The notes beneath the pieces are model-generated. The model did not search any database, was not told the DNA's origin, and saw only the letters and a list, made by a program, of their open reading frames with translations. A program made the position numbers and the translations under genes. From Streptacidiphilus sp. ASG 303 (GTDB lineage Bacteria; Actinomycetota; Actinomycetes; Streptomycetales; Streptomycetaceae), in contig NZ_JAJLRA010000010.1 of assembly GCF_020991365.1 (NCBI RefSeq), forward strand, positions 124,001 to 188,000: 64,000 bases of DNA, given 5' to 3'. Of this stretch, positions 8,494 through 16,238 are shown in pieces (positions within the stretch are counted from its first letter, which is position 1; the number at the start of each line of letters is the position of its first letter).

Positions 8494-8864
8494 GGCCTGT
8501 CTCCTGTACTGGTCACGTCCGGCGGGTGCGGAGTGCGTCGCACTCCCGGCAGCATACTCGCCAGTAGCTCACGGGGGCTACTCGCCAGTAGCTTACGCTC
8601 CGCACTCCCTCCTGTTGCCGCTCCGGCCTCGCCGGAACTGTGATGTCCGTCGTAGTCGGGGTGCCGGGCTCCGCCGCTCATCCTTCCCCACCCGGGGCCA
8701 TCCGTCACCCTGCGTGGCGGACCCGCGGCTGTGACGTTGCCCGCACGGCGGAAGGACGGCGGCGCGGCGGACGGGCGGCGGCGCTGCGGCGGACGCGGCC
8801 GCGCAGGGCCGACCGGGGCGGCCGCGCGGCCCGGCGGCCCGGCCGCCGGGCCCGGTCGCGGGTC
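8494..8864. other. 371-bp intergenic region upstream of etfB
   Basis: No credible gene is seen. It carries the etfB regulatory DNA: a near-palindrome GGAGTGCGTCGCACTCC at 8530-8546, odd-centred, and the doubled CTACTCGCCAGTAG-type elements at 8554-8593. Beyond about 8640 the DNA is featureless GC-rich spacer leading into the thioredoxin gene's 3' end. Confidence 0.6.
8555..8593. promoter_or_regulatory. Doubled palindromic operator upstream of etfB
   Basis: TACTCGCCAGTAGCT occurs at 8555-8569 and 8579-8593, 24 bp apart. Each copy centres on (C)TACT-CGCC-AGTAG, with inverted arms ACT/AGT extending to CTACT/AGTAG in the second copy. Position 60-100 bp before the etfB start and two-turn spacing suggest two dimers of a TetR-like regulator of acyl-CoA oxidation. 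The regulator is not in the window as far as can be told. Confidence 0.6.
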
Positions 8865-9245
8865 TCAGAGCGCAGCGCCCAGGGCGGCGATCACGTCCGC
8901 CCGCCGCGGCTGCCCCTCGGCCCGGCGCACCTCCCGGCCCGCGGCGTCCAGCACCAGGACGGTCGGGGTGCGCTCGACGCCGGCCGCGCGCACCAGCTCC
9001 AGCCGGGACTCCGCGTCGACCTCCACGTGGACCACACCGGGGACCATGGCGGCGACGTCGGCCAGCACCCGGCGGGTGGCGGCGCACGGCCGGCAGAAGG
9101 CGCTGGAGAACTGCACCAGCGTCGCCCGCTCCCCCAGCGGCGCACCGAGCACGTCCGCCACCGGACACGCTCCCCCGGCGCGCTCCGGCGCCCCTCCGCG
9201 GCCGTGCGCGCCGCCGCCCTCCCGCACGGGGTCCTGCTCCCGCAT
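8865..9245 (-). CDS. Small thioredoxin-family protein
   Basis: A 126-residue thioredoxin-fold protein. The active site is FSSAFCRPCAATR (CxxC as CRPC), followed by the conserved cis-proline context VERTPTVLVLDAAG. The first 35 residues are hydrophilic and Gly/Arg-rich, with no signal peptide, so it is probably cytoplasmic. It should act as a thiol-disulfide reductase. ATG 9245 has GGGAGGA upstream. It stands divergent from the acyltransferase gene at 9560 and on the same strand as etfBA, but a 371-bp gap argues against one operon. Confidence 0.88.
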   Translation of the reverse strand: MREQDPVREGGGAHGRGGAPERAGGACPVADVLGAPLGERATLVQFSSAFCRPCAATRRVLADVAAMVPGVVHVEVDAESRLELVRAAGVERTPTVLVLDAAGREVRRAEGQPRRADVIAALGAAL

Positions 9246-9559
9246 CCCGCGTCCTCCCTCAGCACCACGCCGGACCACGCAGCACCCCGCCGCGCCGTCC
9301 CGGCGCCGGGCCGCCGGCCGGCCCGCACACCAGCATGCGGCAGGGCGCGGACGGCCCCCCGGACGGGTTCCCGCAGGCGGTGTGACGACTATCTCCGCCT
9401 CCCGCAGTGCACCGCAGGTGACACAGGCCACCCCTTCGGGGCACGATCGTGGCTGTATCGCCCGCCGGCGCCGGGACGAGCCTGCCGCTCCGGCCGGCCG
9501 CCCCGTACGCCGCGGGCACCGCCGGACCGGGCGAGAGCCCGTGGGAAGTAGGGCTGACC
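9246..9559. other. 314-bp divergent intergenic region
   Basis: This lies between the thioredoxin and acyltransferase starts. An open frame in phase with the acyltransferase extends back to a GTG at 9449, but its residues are low-complexity Pro/Ala/Gly and the conserved domain begins only after 9560, so I treat it as leader. No convincing -10/-35 pair or hairpin was identified. Confidence 0.5.
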
Positions 9560-10339
9560 GTGGCCGAGTTCGTGTACCCGCCCGTGATCGGAGCCGCTCG
9601 CACGGCCTTCCGCGCACTGGATCTGCGCATCGAGGTGGAGGGCGCCCACCACGTGCCGGAGCGGGGCGGCGCCGTGCTCGTCAGCAACCACGTCAGCTAC
9701 CTGGACTTCCTCTTCGCCGGCCTGGGCGCCTGGAAGTCGGCCCGCCGCCGCACCCGGTTCATGGCCAAGGACGACGTCTTCCGCCACCGGATCTCCGGGC
9801 CGCTGATGCGCGGCATGCGCCACATCCCGGTGGACCGGACGGACGGTCAGCCCGCCTACGACGCCGCCGTGCGGGCGCTGCGCGCGGGCGAGGTCGTCGG
9901 GGTGTTCCCCGAGGCGACGATCAGCCGCTCGTTCACGCTGAAGAAGTTCAAGACCGGCGCCGCCCGGATGGCCGCCGACGCCGACGTGCCGCTGCTGCCG
10001 ATGGTGCTCTGGGGCACCCAGCGGCTGTGGACCAAGGACCGGCCGAAGAACCTGACCCGCCGCCACACCCCGGTCACCATCGAGATCGGCGAGCCGATCC
10101 ACCTCACCCCGGAGGACCGGCCGGTGATGGTGACCCGGCGCCTGCGCCAGGCCATGTCCGAGCTCCTGGACCGCGCGCAGCGGACCTACCCGGACCAGCC
10201 CTCGGGCCCGGACGACACCTGGTGGCTCCCGGCCCACCTGGGCGGCTCCGCGCCGACCCTGGAGGCAGCCGAGGCCGAGGACGAGAAGGAGTCGCAGGAG
10301 CGCGCCGCCCGCCGCGCCGCCCGCGACGCGGCCAGCTGA
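9560..10339 (+). CDS. PlsC-type lysophospholipid acyltransferase
   Basis: A 259-residue 1-acyl-glycerol-3-phosphate acyltransferase-like enzyme. The catalytic HxxxxD is NHVSYLDF near residue 48, the glycerol-phosphate motif is the FPEATISRSF block, and further acyltransferase motifs are RHIPVDR and LPMVLWGTQR. It would transfer an acyl chain to a lysophospholipid at the membrane face. The C-terminus ends in a charged Glu/Arg tail. The start is placed at GTG 9560 because the homologous region begins there (AEFVYPPVIGAART); an in-frame start at 9449 is possible. It is convergent with the threonine aldolase operon and separated by a strong terminator. Confidence 0.9.
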   Translation: MAEFVYPPVIGAARTAFRALDLRIEVEGAHHVPERGGAVLVSNHVSYLDFLFAGLGAWKSARRRTRFMAKDDVFRHRISGPLMRGMRHIPVDRTDGQPAYDAAVRALRAGEVVGVFPEATISRSFTLKKFKTGAARMAADADVPLLPMVLWGTQRLWTKDRPKNLTRRHTPVTIEIGEPIHLTPEDRPVMVTRRLRQAMSELLDRAQRTYPDQPSGPDDTWWLPAHLGGSAPTLEAAEAEDEKESQERAARRAARDAAS

Positions 10340-10353
10340 CGGGCGGCCGCACG

Positions 10354-10409
10354 GCACACGGCTCCGGCCCGCACCCCCGGCGAGGGGGGTGCGGGCCGGA
10401 GCCGTGTGC
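10354..10409. terminator. Bidirectional terminator, 25-bp perfect stem
   Basis: Positions 10354-10378 and 10385-10409 are perfectly complementary around a 6-nt loop. The hairpin lies exactly between convergent genes (acyltransferase and threonine aldolase), so it should stop transcription from both sides. Confidence 0.9.
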
Positions 10410-10424
10410 GGGAGGGGCCGCGGG

Positions 10425-11522
10425 TCAGGCGCGGCCCATCTCCTCCGCGATCGCGGCGGCGAAGGCGTCGATGTCGTCCTCGGTGGTGTCGAAGGCGGCC
10501 ATCCAGCGGACCTCGCCGGTGTGCTCGTCCCAGAAGTAGAAGCGGTAGCGCTTCTGCAGCCGCTCGCTGACCTCGCGGGGCAGCAGCGCGAAGACGGCGT
10601 TGGCCTGCACCGGGCGGACGACCTCCACGCCCTCGATCCCGCGCACGGCGGCCTCCAGGCGCTTCGCCATGGCGTTGGCGTGGGAGGCGTTGCGCAGCCA
10701 CAGGTCGCCGCCGAGCAGCGCCTCGAACTGCACGGAGAGGAACCGCATCTTCGAGGCGAGCTGCATGGACGTCTTGCGGAGGTACGTCAGGCCCTGCACC
10801 CGGTCGGGGTTCAGCACCACGACGACCTCGCCGAGGAGCAGGCCGTTCTTGGTGCCGCCGTAGGAGAGCACGTCCACGCCCGCGTCGGTGGTGAAGGCCC
10901 GCAGCGGCAGCCCCAGGGTGGCGGCCGCGTTGGCCAGCCGGGAGCCGTCGACGTGGACCAGCATGCCGCGCTCGTGGGCGTGGTCGCAGATCGCCCGGAT
11001 CTCCTCGGCGGTGTAGCAGGTGCCGAGCTCGGTGCTCTGGGTGATCGAGACCGCGAGCGGCTGCGCCCGGTGCTCGTCGCCCCAGCCCCACGCCTGGCGG
11101 TCGATGAGCTCGGGGGTGAGCTTGCCGTCGGGGGTGGGGACGGTCAGCAGCTTGATGCCGGCCATCTTCTCGGGGGCCCCGCCCTCGTCCACGTTGACGT
11201 GGGCGGTCTCGGCGGCCACCACCGCGCCCCAGCGGGGCAGCAGGGCCTGGAGGGCGACGACGTTGGCGCCGGTCCCGTTGAAGACCGGGAACGCCTGCGC
11301 GCGGTCGCCGAAGTGGCGGCGGAAGACCTCCTGGAGGTGCACGGTGTAGTCGTCCTCGCCGTAGGCGACCTGGTGGCCGCCGTTGGCGAGCGCGAGGGCG
11401 GCCAGGACCTCCGGGTGCACGCCGGCGTAGTTGTCGCTGGCGAAGCCCCGCACGGAGGGGTCGTGGCGGCGGACCGCGTCGGTGGCGGTCGGGAAGGTGC
11501 CGGTCGTGGAGGTGTCGGTCAT
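10425..11522 (-). CDS. Low-specificity threonine aldolase (PLP)
   Basis: A 365-residue beta-eliminating-lyase/threonine aldolase: fold-type I PLP enzyme cleaving threonine or allo-threonine to glycine and acetaldehyde. Seen are FASDNYAGVHPEV, GTGANVVAL, the cofactor-stacking aspartate in LVHVDGSRLANA (D192) and the Schiff-base lysine in LSYGGTKNG (K225). Length is normal. ATG 11522 overlaps the SDR stop by 4 bp (ATGA); a GTG at 11537 is in frame but the overlap favours the ATG. It is the last gene of a three-gene operon with an SDR and DUF6421. Confidence 0.94.
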   Translation of the reverse strand: MTDTSTTGTFPTATDAVRRHDPSVRGFASDNYAGVHPEVLAALALANGGHQVAYGEDDYTVHLQEVFRRHFGDRAQAFPVFNGTGANVVALQALLPRWGAVVAAETAHVNVDEGGAPEKMAGIKLLTVPTPDGKLTPELIDRQAWGWGDEHRAQPLAVSITQSTELGTCYTAEEIRAICDHAHERGMLVHVDGSRLANAAATLGLPLRAFTTDAGVDVLSYGGTKNGLLLGEVVVVLNPDRVQGLTYLRKTSMQLASKMRFLSVQFEALLGGDLWLRNASHANAMAKRLEAAVRGIEGVEVVRPVQANAVFALLPREVSERLQKRYRFYFWDEHTGEVRWMAAFDTTEDDIDAFAAAIAEEMGRA

Positions 11523-12280
11523 CGCGGCGTCAGCCACAGGTGCTGTCCATTCAGTTCGTCGGCGGGCCGGTCCCAGAGCCCGGCCAGGGTCCCGGCCAGG
11601 TCCGCGGTGTCCGTGAAGCCCGCGAAGGTCGCTTCCGGGCGCTGCCGCCGCATCTCCTCGGTGACCAGCGCCTTGATGACCAGGATCGCAGCCGCCGCGG
11701 TGGGCGCGGCGCCCTCCCCGGGCACCTCCTTGGTGAAGGAGGCGGCGAGGGAGAGCGTCCAGGCCTCGCTCGCGGCCTTGGCGGCCGCGTAGGCGGCGCC
11801 GCCCGCGGTGGGGCGGTGCGCGGCGGTGGCCGAGACCATGGCGAACCGGCCGGCCGGGCTGCGCAGCAGCGCCGGCTGGAAGGCGAGGGTGGTGTGCTGG
11901 AGGGTCCGCACCACGCGGTCGTGGAGGAAGTCCCAGTCGTCGAGGTCGGTGTCGGAGAAGCGCTTGGAGCCGCGCCAGCCGCCGACGAGGTGGAACAGGC
12001 CGTCCACCCCGCCGTGCTCCGCCTCGATGTGGTCGGCCCAGTCGCGGGCGGCCTGCGGGTCGAGCAGGTCGACCATCTGGCCGCTGACCCGGGCGCCGGG
12101 GACGGCGGAGCGCACCGCGTCCAGGGCGGCGTCGAGGCGGGGGGCGTCGGTGCCGGCGGCGACCACGGTGGCGCCGTCGGCGGCCAGGCGGTGCAGGGCG
12201 GCGCGCCCGGCGGGGCCGGTGGCCCCGGCGACGGCGACGGTGCGGCCCCGGAGGGGGCCGTCGGGGGCGGTGGCGGTCAC
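11519..12280 (-). CDS. Short-chain dehydrogenase/reductase (SDR)
   Basis: A 253-residue Rossmann-fold oxidoreductase. The dinucleotide loop VAGATGPAGRA is near residue 17, the catalytic serine region is AMVSATAAH, and the Tyr-x3-Lys is AAYAAAKAASE, so it is likely active. The substrate is unknown. The start GTG overlaps the upstream DUF6421 stop by 4 bp and its own stop overlaps the threonine aldolase ATG by 4 bp, so the three proteins are translationally coupled and probably act in one process. Confidence 0.92.
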   Translation of the reverse strand: MTATAPDGPLRGRTVAVAGATGPAGRAALHRLAADGATVVAAGTDAPRLDAALDAVRSAVPGARVSGQMVDLLDPQAARDWADHIEAEHGGVDGLFHLVGGWRGSKRFSDTDLDDWDFLHDRVVRTLQHTTLAFQPALLRSPAGRFAMVSATAAHRPTAGGAAYAAAKAASEAWTLSLAASFTKEVPGEGAAPTAAAAILVIKALVTEEMRRQRPEATFAGFTDTADLAGTLAGLWDRPADELNGQHLWLTPR

Positions 12281-13650
12281 GCGGCGGCCTCCGTGCGGTC
12301 GGCGCCGGTGATGCCGCGGGTGGCGGCGATCACGTCGCGCAGCTTCTTGGCGAGGGCCTCGTAGAACATGGAGAGCGGGAACTCGTCCGGCAGCACCGCG
12401 TCGCAGAGCGCCTTGTTGAGGGCCTTGCCGTCCGCCCGGTCGAAGGGCAGCGCGTCGGCGCCCTTGGCCCAGGTGGAGGCCGGGTGCGGGGTGAGGTAGC
12501 GGGAGACCAGCCCGTAGGCGGCGAGCCAGTGGGCGGTCTTGGGCCGGTCGATGCCCTCGCGGTACAGGGTCTCGATCTCGGCGCAGAGGGCGTTGGTGAC
12601 CTCGGCGACGCGGTCCCAGTCGATCCGCAGCCGGTTGTCGGTCCAGCGCAGCGCGTCGTGCTTGTGCAGGTACGCGAAGAGCAGCTGGCCGCCCAGGCCG
12701 TCGTAGTTGCGGACCCGGTCGCCGGTGACGGGGAAGCGGAAGAGGCGGTCGAAGAGGATCGCGTACTGGACGTGGCGGCCCTGCTCGTAGCCCTCGGCCT
12801 CCAGACGCACGGCCTCCTTGAAGGCGGTGAGGTCGCAGCGGAGCTCCTCCAGCCCGTACATCCAGAACGGGCTGCGCTGCTTGATCATGAAGGGGTCGAA
12901 CGGCAGGTCGCCGTGGCTGTGGGTGCGGTCGTGGACCAGGTCCCACAGGACGAAGGTCTGCTGGGCGAGCTCCTGGTCGGCGACGAGGCGCTCCGCGTCG
13001 GCGGGGATGTCCAGGCCGAGGATCTCGACGGCGGCGCCGGAGACGGCGCGGAAGCGGGCGGCCTCGCGGTCGCAGAAGATGCCGCCCCAGGTGAAGCGCT
13101 CCGGGGCCTCGCGCACGGCGACGGTCTCGGGGAAGAGCACCGCGGAGTTGGTGTCGTAGCCCGAGGTGAAGTCGGTGAAGGTGATCGGCACGAACATGGG
13201 GTTGTCGAAGCGGGTGCGCTCCAGCTCGGCCAGCCAGTCGGGCCACACCACGCGCAGCAGGACCGCCTCCAGGTTGCGGTCCGGGTTGCCGTTCTGGGTG
13301 TACATGGGGAACAGCACCAGGTGCTCCAGCCCGTCCACCCGCTGGTCGGCGGGCCGGAAGGCGAGCAGCGAGTCGAGGAAGTCCGGCACGGCGTAGCCGG
13401 AGTCGGCCCAGCGGCGCAGGTCCTTGGCGACGGCCTCCAGGTACGCCTCGTCGTGCGGGAAGCGCGGGGCCAGGTCGGTGAGGGCGTCGAGGACGGTGTC
13501 GAGGAGGGCGTCCACCCCGGCGCGGTCGGCGGCCGCGAGGTCGATGGAGCCGTCCTTCGCCTGGAGGGGGCGTATCGCCTCGACGGCGCCCTTGAGGCGC
13601 AGCCAGGCCGGGTCGTCGACGGGAGCGGTCTTCGGCGAAAGATTATTCAT
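12277..13650 (-). CDS. DUF6421 family protein
   Basis: A 457-residue soluble protein of the actinobacterial DUF6421 family, whose function is not established. It is rich in aromatic and charged residues and contains His/Asp/Glu clusters such as VHDRTHSHGDLPFDPF and RYLTPHPASTWAKG that could bind metal, but no recognised catalytic motif is seen. ATG 13650 has GGGGAAGAG just upstream and a good promoter about 40 bp further. It heads the DUF6421-SDR-threonine aldolase operon, linked to the SDR by a GTGA overlap, which implies a shared small-molecule pathway. Confidence 0.9.
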   Translation of the reverse strand: MNNLSPKTAPVDDPAWLRLKGAVEAIRPLQAKDGSIDLAAADRAGVDALLDTVLDALTDLAPRFPHDEAYLEAVAKDLRRWADSGYAVPDFLDSLLAFRPADQRVDGLEHLVLFPMYTQNGNPDRNLEAVLLRVVWPDWLAELERTRFDNPMFVPITFTDFTSGYDTNSAVLFPETVAVREAPERFTWGGIFCDREAARFRAVSGAAVEILGLDIPADAERLVADQELAQQTFVLWDLVHDRTHSHGDLPFDPFMIKQRSPFWMYGLEELRCDLTAFKEAVRLEAEGYEQGRHVQYAILFDRLFRFPVTGDRVRNYDGLGGQLLFAYLHKHDALRWTDNRLRIDWDRVAEVTNALCAEIETLYREGIDRPKTAHWLAAYGLVSRYLTPHPASTWAKGADALPFDRADGKALNKALCDAVLPDEFPLSMFYEALAKKLRDVIAATRGITGADRTEAAA

Positions 13651-13688
13651 CTCTTCCCCACCTGGAGTGAAATAACTGGAGCATGGAC

Positions 13689-13717
13689 ACGATATGCGCG
13701 GAGCTTCTTTCGTTCAA
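13689..13717 (-). promoter_or_regulatory. Promoter of the DUF6421 operon
   Basis: On the minus strand, TTGAAC (13717-13712) and TATCGT (13694-13689) are spaced by 17 bp, close to the vegetative SigHrdB consensus. Transcription would start near 13682, giving a leader of about 30 nt before ATG 13650. The local DNA is AT-richer than its surroundings. Confidence 0.65.
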
Positions 13718-13807
13718 GGGGAGACCGACCGCAGGAACAGTGGCGGTGGCCACCTGCTCCCACTGTGCGGCGCGGGGGCGTGCGCGGCACGCGGGGCGCA
13801 TGCGGAA

Positions 13808-13855
13808 GGCCCCCCGGCCGGGCCCGAGGGAGCTCTCGGGCCCGGCCGGGGGGCC
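13808..13855 (-). terminator. Terminator downstream of efeU, 21-bp stem
   Basis: Positions 13808-13828 and 13835-13855 are fully complementary with a 6-nt loop. The hairpin follows the efeU stop by about 40 bp and would end the efeOBU transcript before it reads into the DUF6421 promoter. Confidence 0.85.
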
Positions 13856-13891
13856 GGGGGTGCCGCGGGTGCCGGACGGTGCCGGGGCGGT

Positions 13892-14803
13892 TCAGCCGTT
13901 GGCGGCGGGGGCGTCGGCGGCGGCGGGGCCGGCGGCCCGGGCGGGCGCGTCCGCGGCGGGGGCGTCGGCGGCCGGGGCGGCCTGCTGCGGGCGCGGCGCG
14001 GGGGCCGCCGCGGGCCTGCGGAGGAAGAACGCCATCGTCGGGACCAGGTAGAGCGCCCAGACGGCCGCCTGGAGCGCCGTCGGGTCCGGCTGGAAGTTGA
14101 GGACACCCTTGAGGAGGGTGCCGTACCAGCTGTCCGGCGGGATCGTGGAGCTGACGTCGAAGAGCGTGCTGTGCAGGCCCGGCAGCCAGCCGGCCTCCTG
14201 CAGGTCGTGGAAGCCGTACGCGAGCACGCCCGCGGCCACGACGACCAGCATGGCGCCGGTCCAGGTGAAGAACTTCGCCAGGTTGATCCGCAGGGCGCCG
14301 CGGTAGAAGAGCCAGCCGAGCACGGCGGCGGTCAGCAGGCCCAGCACCGCGCCGACCAGCGGCCGCACGCCGTCGTCGGTGGCCTGCACGGCCGTCCAGA
14401 TGAAGAGCGAGGTCTCCAGCCCCTCGCGGCCCACCGCGAGGAAGGCGGTGGCGACCAGGGCGAAGGTGCCCATGGCGAGGGCCGCGTCCAGCCGGCCGTG
14501 GAGCTCGGCCTTCAGGTGGCGGGCGGTGCGCCGCATCCAGAAGACCATCCAGGTGACCAGGCCGACCGCGACCACCGACAGGGTGCCGCCGAGCGCCTCC
14601 TGCGCCTCGAACGTGAGCGAGGAGGAGCCGAACTGCAGGACCGCGCCGAAGGCCATGGAGACCAGGACGGCCGCCGCGACGCCGGTCCACACCGGCGCCA
14701 GCCGGTCGCGGCGGCCGGTCTTCACCAGGTAGGCGATCAGGATGCAGACGACCAGGCTGGCCTCGAGGCCTTCGCGCAGGCCGATCAGGTAGTTGCCGAA
14801 CAC
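13892..14803 (-). CDS. efeU: FTR1-family iron permease EfeU
   Basis: A 303-residue polytopic membrane permease of the OFeT/FTR1 family. Two copies of the iron-binding REGLE motif are seen, one in LREGLEASLVV near the N-terminus and one in VGREGLETSLF, each inside a membrane helix as the family requires. About seven hydrophobic segments follow, then an Ala/Pro-rich cytoplasmic tail of about 40 residues. It should import iron delivered by EfeO and EfeB. The start is GTG with AGGAG upstream. It is last in the operon efeO-efeB-efeU, 62 bp after efeB. Confidence 0.94.
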   Translation of the reverse strand: MFGNYLIGLREGLEASLVVCILIAYLVKTGRRDRLAPVWTGVAAAVLVSMAFGAVLQFGSSSLTFEAQEALGGTLSVVAVGLVTWMVFWMRRTARHLKAELHGRLDAALAMGTFALVATAFLAVGREGLETSLFIWTAVQATDDGVRPLVGAVLGLLTAAVLGWLFYRGALRINLAKFFTWTGAMLVVVAAGVLAYGFHDLQEAGWLPGLHSTLFDVSSTIPPDSWYGTLLKGVLNFQPDPTALQAAVWALYLVPTMAFFLRRPAAAPAPRPQQAAPAADAPAADAPARAAGPAAADAPAANG

Positions 14804-14865
14804 CGGGGCTCCTGGGGAGGGGACGGGCAGGGACGGGGACGGGGGACGGGCAGGCGGCGGACGGG

Positions 14866-16155
14866 TCAGCCGAGGAGGGCCTGGCCCCACCACTCGCCGG
14901 GCTTGCGCACGCCGGGCGGGCACGCGAAGTGCGCCGAGCCGACGTGCTGGATGTACTCGTTGAGGGCGTCGTGCGCCGCCAGCCGCCGCTGGAGCGGGAC
15001 GAACGCCCTGCGGGTGTCGCGCTGGTACGCGAGGAAGAAGAGTCCGGCGTCGAGGCGGCCGAGGCCGTCCGTGCCGTCGGTGAAGGAGTAGCCGCGGCGC
15101 AGGATCATCAGGCCGCCGTTGCTGTCGGGGTGGGCGAGGCGCACGTGGGAGTCGGCCGGCATCGCGGACAGGTCCGGGGCGTCGTGCTCGCGGCGCCGCC
15201 CGTACGGGGCGCCCTCGCCCTTGGTGCGGCCGAAGACGTCCTCCTGCTCCTTGAGCGAGGAGCGGTCCCAGGTCTCGATGTGCATCCGGATGCGCCGCGC
15301 CACCAGGTACGAGCCGCCGTCCATCCAGGCGGGGCCGTCGCCCGGCGCCGCCCAGACGTGGTCGGCCAGGGCCTTCGCGTCGGTGCCGGCGACGTTGTGG
15401 GTGCCGTCCTTGAAGCCCATGAGGTTGCGCGGGGTCTGCGCCTCGGGGGTGGTGGAGGAGGTCTTGCCGAAGCCCAGCTGGGACCAGCGGACCGAGACGG
15501 TGCCCATGCCGATGCGGGCCAGGTTGCGGATGGCGTGCACCGCCACCTGCGGGTCGTCGGCGCACGCCTGCACGCAGAGGTCGCCGCCGCTGCGGGCCGG
15601 GTCGAGGCTGTCGCCGGGGAAGTGCGGCAGGTCGACCAGCGCCTCGGGCCGCCGGGCCCTGATGCCGAAGCGGTCCTTCCCGTCCTTCTCGAAGAGGGTG
15701 GGGCCGAAGCCCACGGTGAGGGTGAGCCGCGAGGCGGGCAGGCCGAGGGCCTCGCCGGTGTCGTCCGGCGGCGCCTCCGCGAGCCCGTCGACGGCGCCGC
15801 CGCCGACCTCCCGGCCGGCCGTCATCGCGGCGGCGGCCCGGGTCCACCGCTGCAGCATCGCGACCAGGGCGGCCCGGTCGTCCGTGGTGACGTCGAAGGC
15901 GGCGAAGTGCAGCCGGTCCTGGACCGGGGTGGCGATGCCGGCCTGGTGCTCGCCGTGGAAGGGGACGGTGCCGGCGGAGGCGGCCGGGGCGGGGGCGTCG
16001 CCGCCCCGCGCGGCGGCCGCGACCGTGCCGGCGCCGGCCGCGCCCAGCGCGACGCCGGCGCCGGCCCAGCCGATGACGGCGCGGCGGCTCGGCCGGGGGG
16101 CGTCTCGGCCCGGGGCGCCGGCGGGGTCGGCGGCGGGTGCCTGCGGGGCGTCCAT
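14866..16155 (-). CDS. efeB: Dye-decolorising (DyP) heme peroxidase EfeB, Tat-exported
   Basis: A 429-residue DyP-type peroxidase. The N-terminus has a twin-arginine signal, SRRAVIGWAGAGVALG (residues 23-38), so the protein is exported folded with heme. The family signature GxxDG appears as MGFKDGTHN, and the later heme-pocket segment RGYSFTDGTDGLGRLDAGLFFLAYQ is intact. In the EfeUOB system it is thought to oxidise ferrous iron, or act on heme, at the cell surface for uptake by EfeU. It is the middle gene of the operon, 83 bp after efeO. Confidence 0.95.
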   Translation of the reverse strand: MDAPQAPAADPAGAPGRDAPRPSRRAVIGWAGAGVALGAAGAGTVAAAARGGDAPAPAASAGTVPFHGEHQAGIATPVQDRLHFAAFDVTTDDRAALVAMLQRWTRAAAAMTAGREVGGGAVDGLAEAPPDDTGEALGLPASRLTLTVGFGPTLFEKDGKDRFGIRARRPEALVDLPHFPGDSLDPARSGGDLCVQACADDPQVAVHAIRNLARIGMGTVSVRWSQLGFGKTSSTTPEAQTPRNLMGFKDGTHNVAGTDAKALADHVWAAPGDGPAWMDGGSYLVARRIRMHIETWDRSSLKEQEDVFGRTKGEGAPYGRRREHDAPDLSAMPADSHVRLAHPDSNGGLMILRRGYSFTDGTDGLGRLDAGLFFLAYQRDTRRAFVPLQRRLAAHDALNEYIQHVGSAHFACPPGVRKPGEWWGQALLG

Positions 16156-16238
16156 GGCGGCGGTGGCCTCTCTGGTCCGGGGCGCGCGGTGCGCGGCGGC
16201 GGGGGGTGCGGCGGGTCGGCGGCGGGGGCGGGGCGCGG

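Noticed and set aside
9418-9431. GTG-N6-GCCAC, a degenerate Crp-like match
   Set aside because: Only seven fixed bases with poor symmetry; many chance hits are expected in DNA of this composition.
13683-14051. Small plus-strand frame after the DUF6421 promoter
   Set aside because: It crosses the efeU terminator hairpin and continues antisense to efeU; no homology-like pattern.
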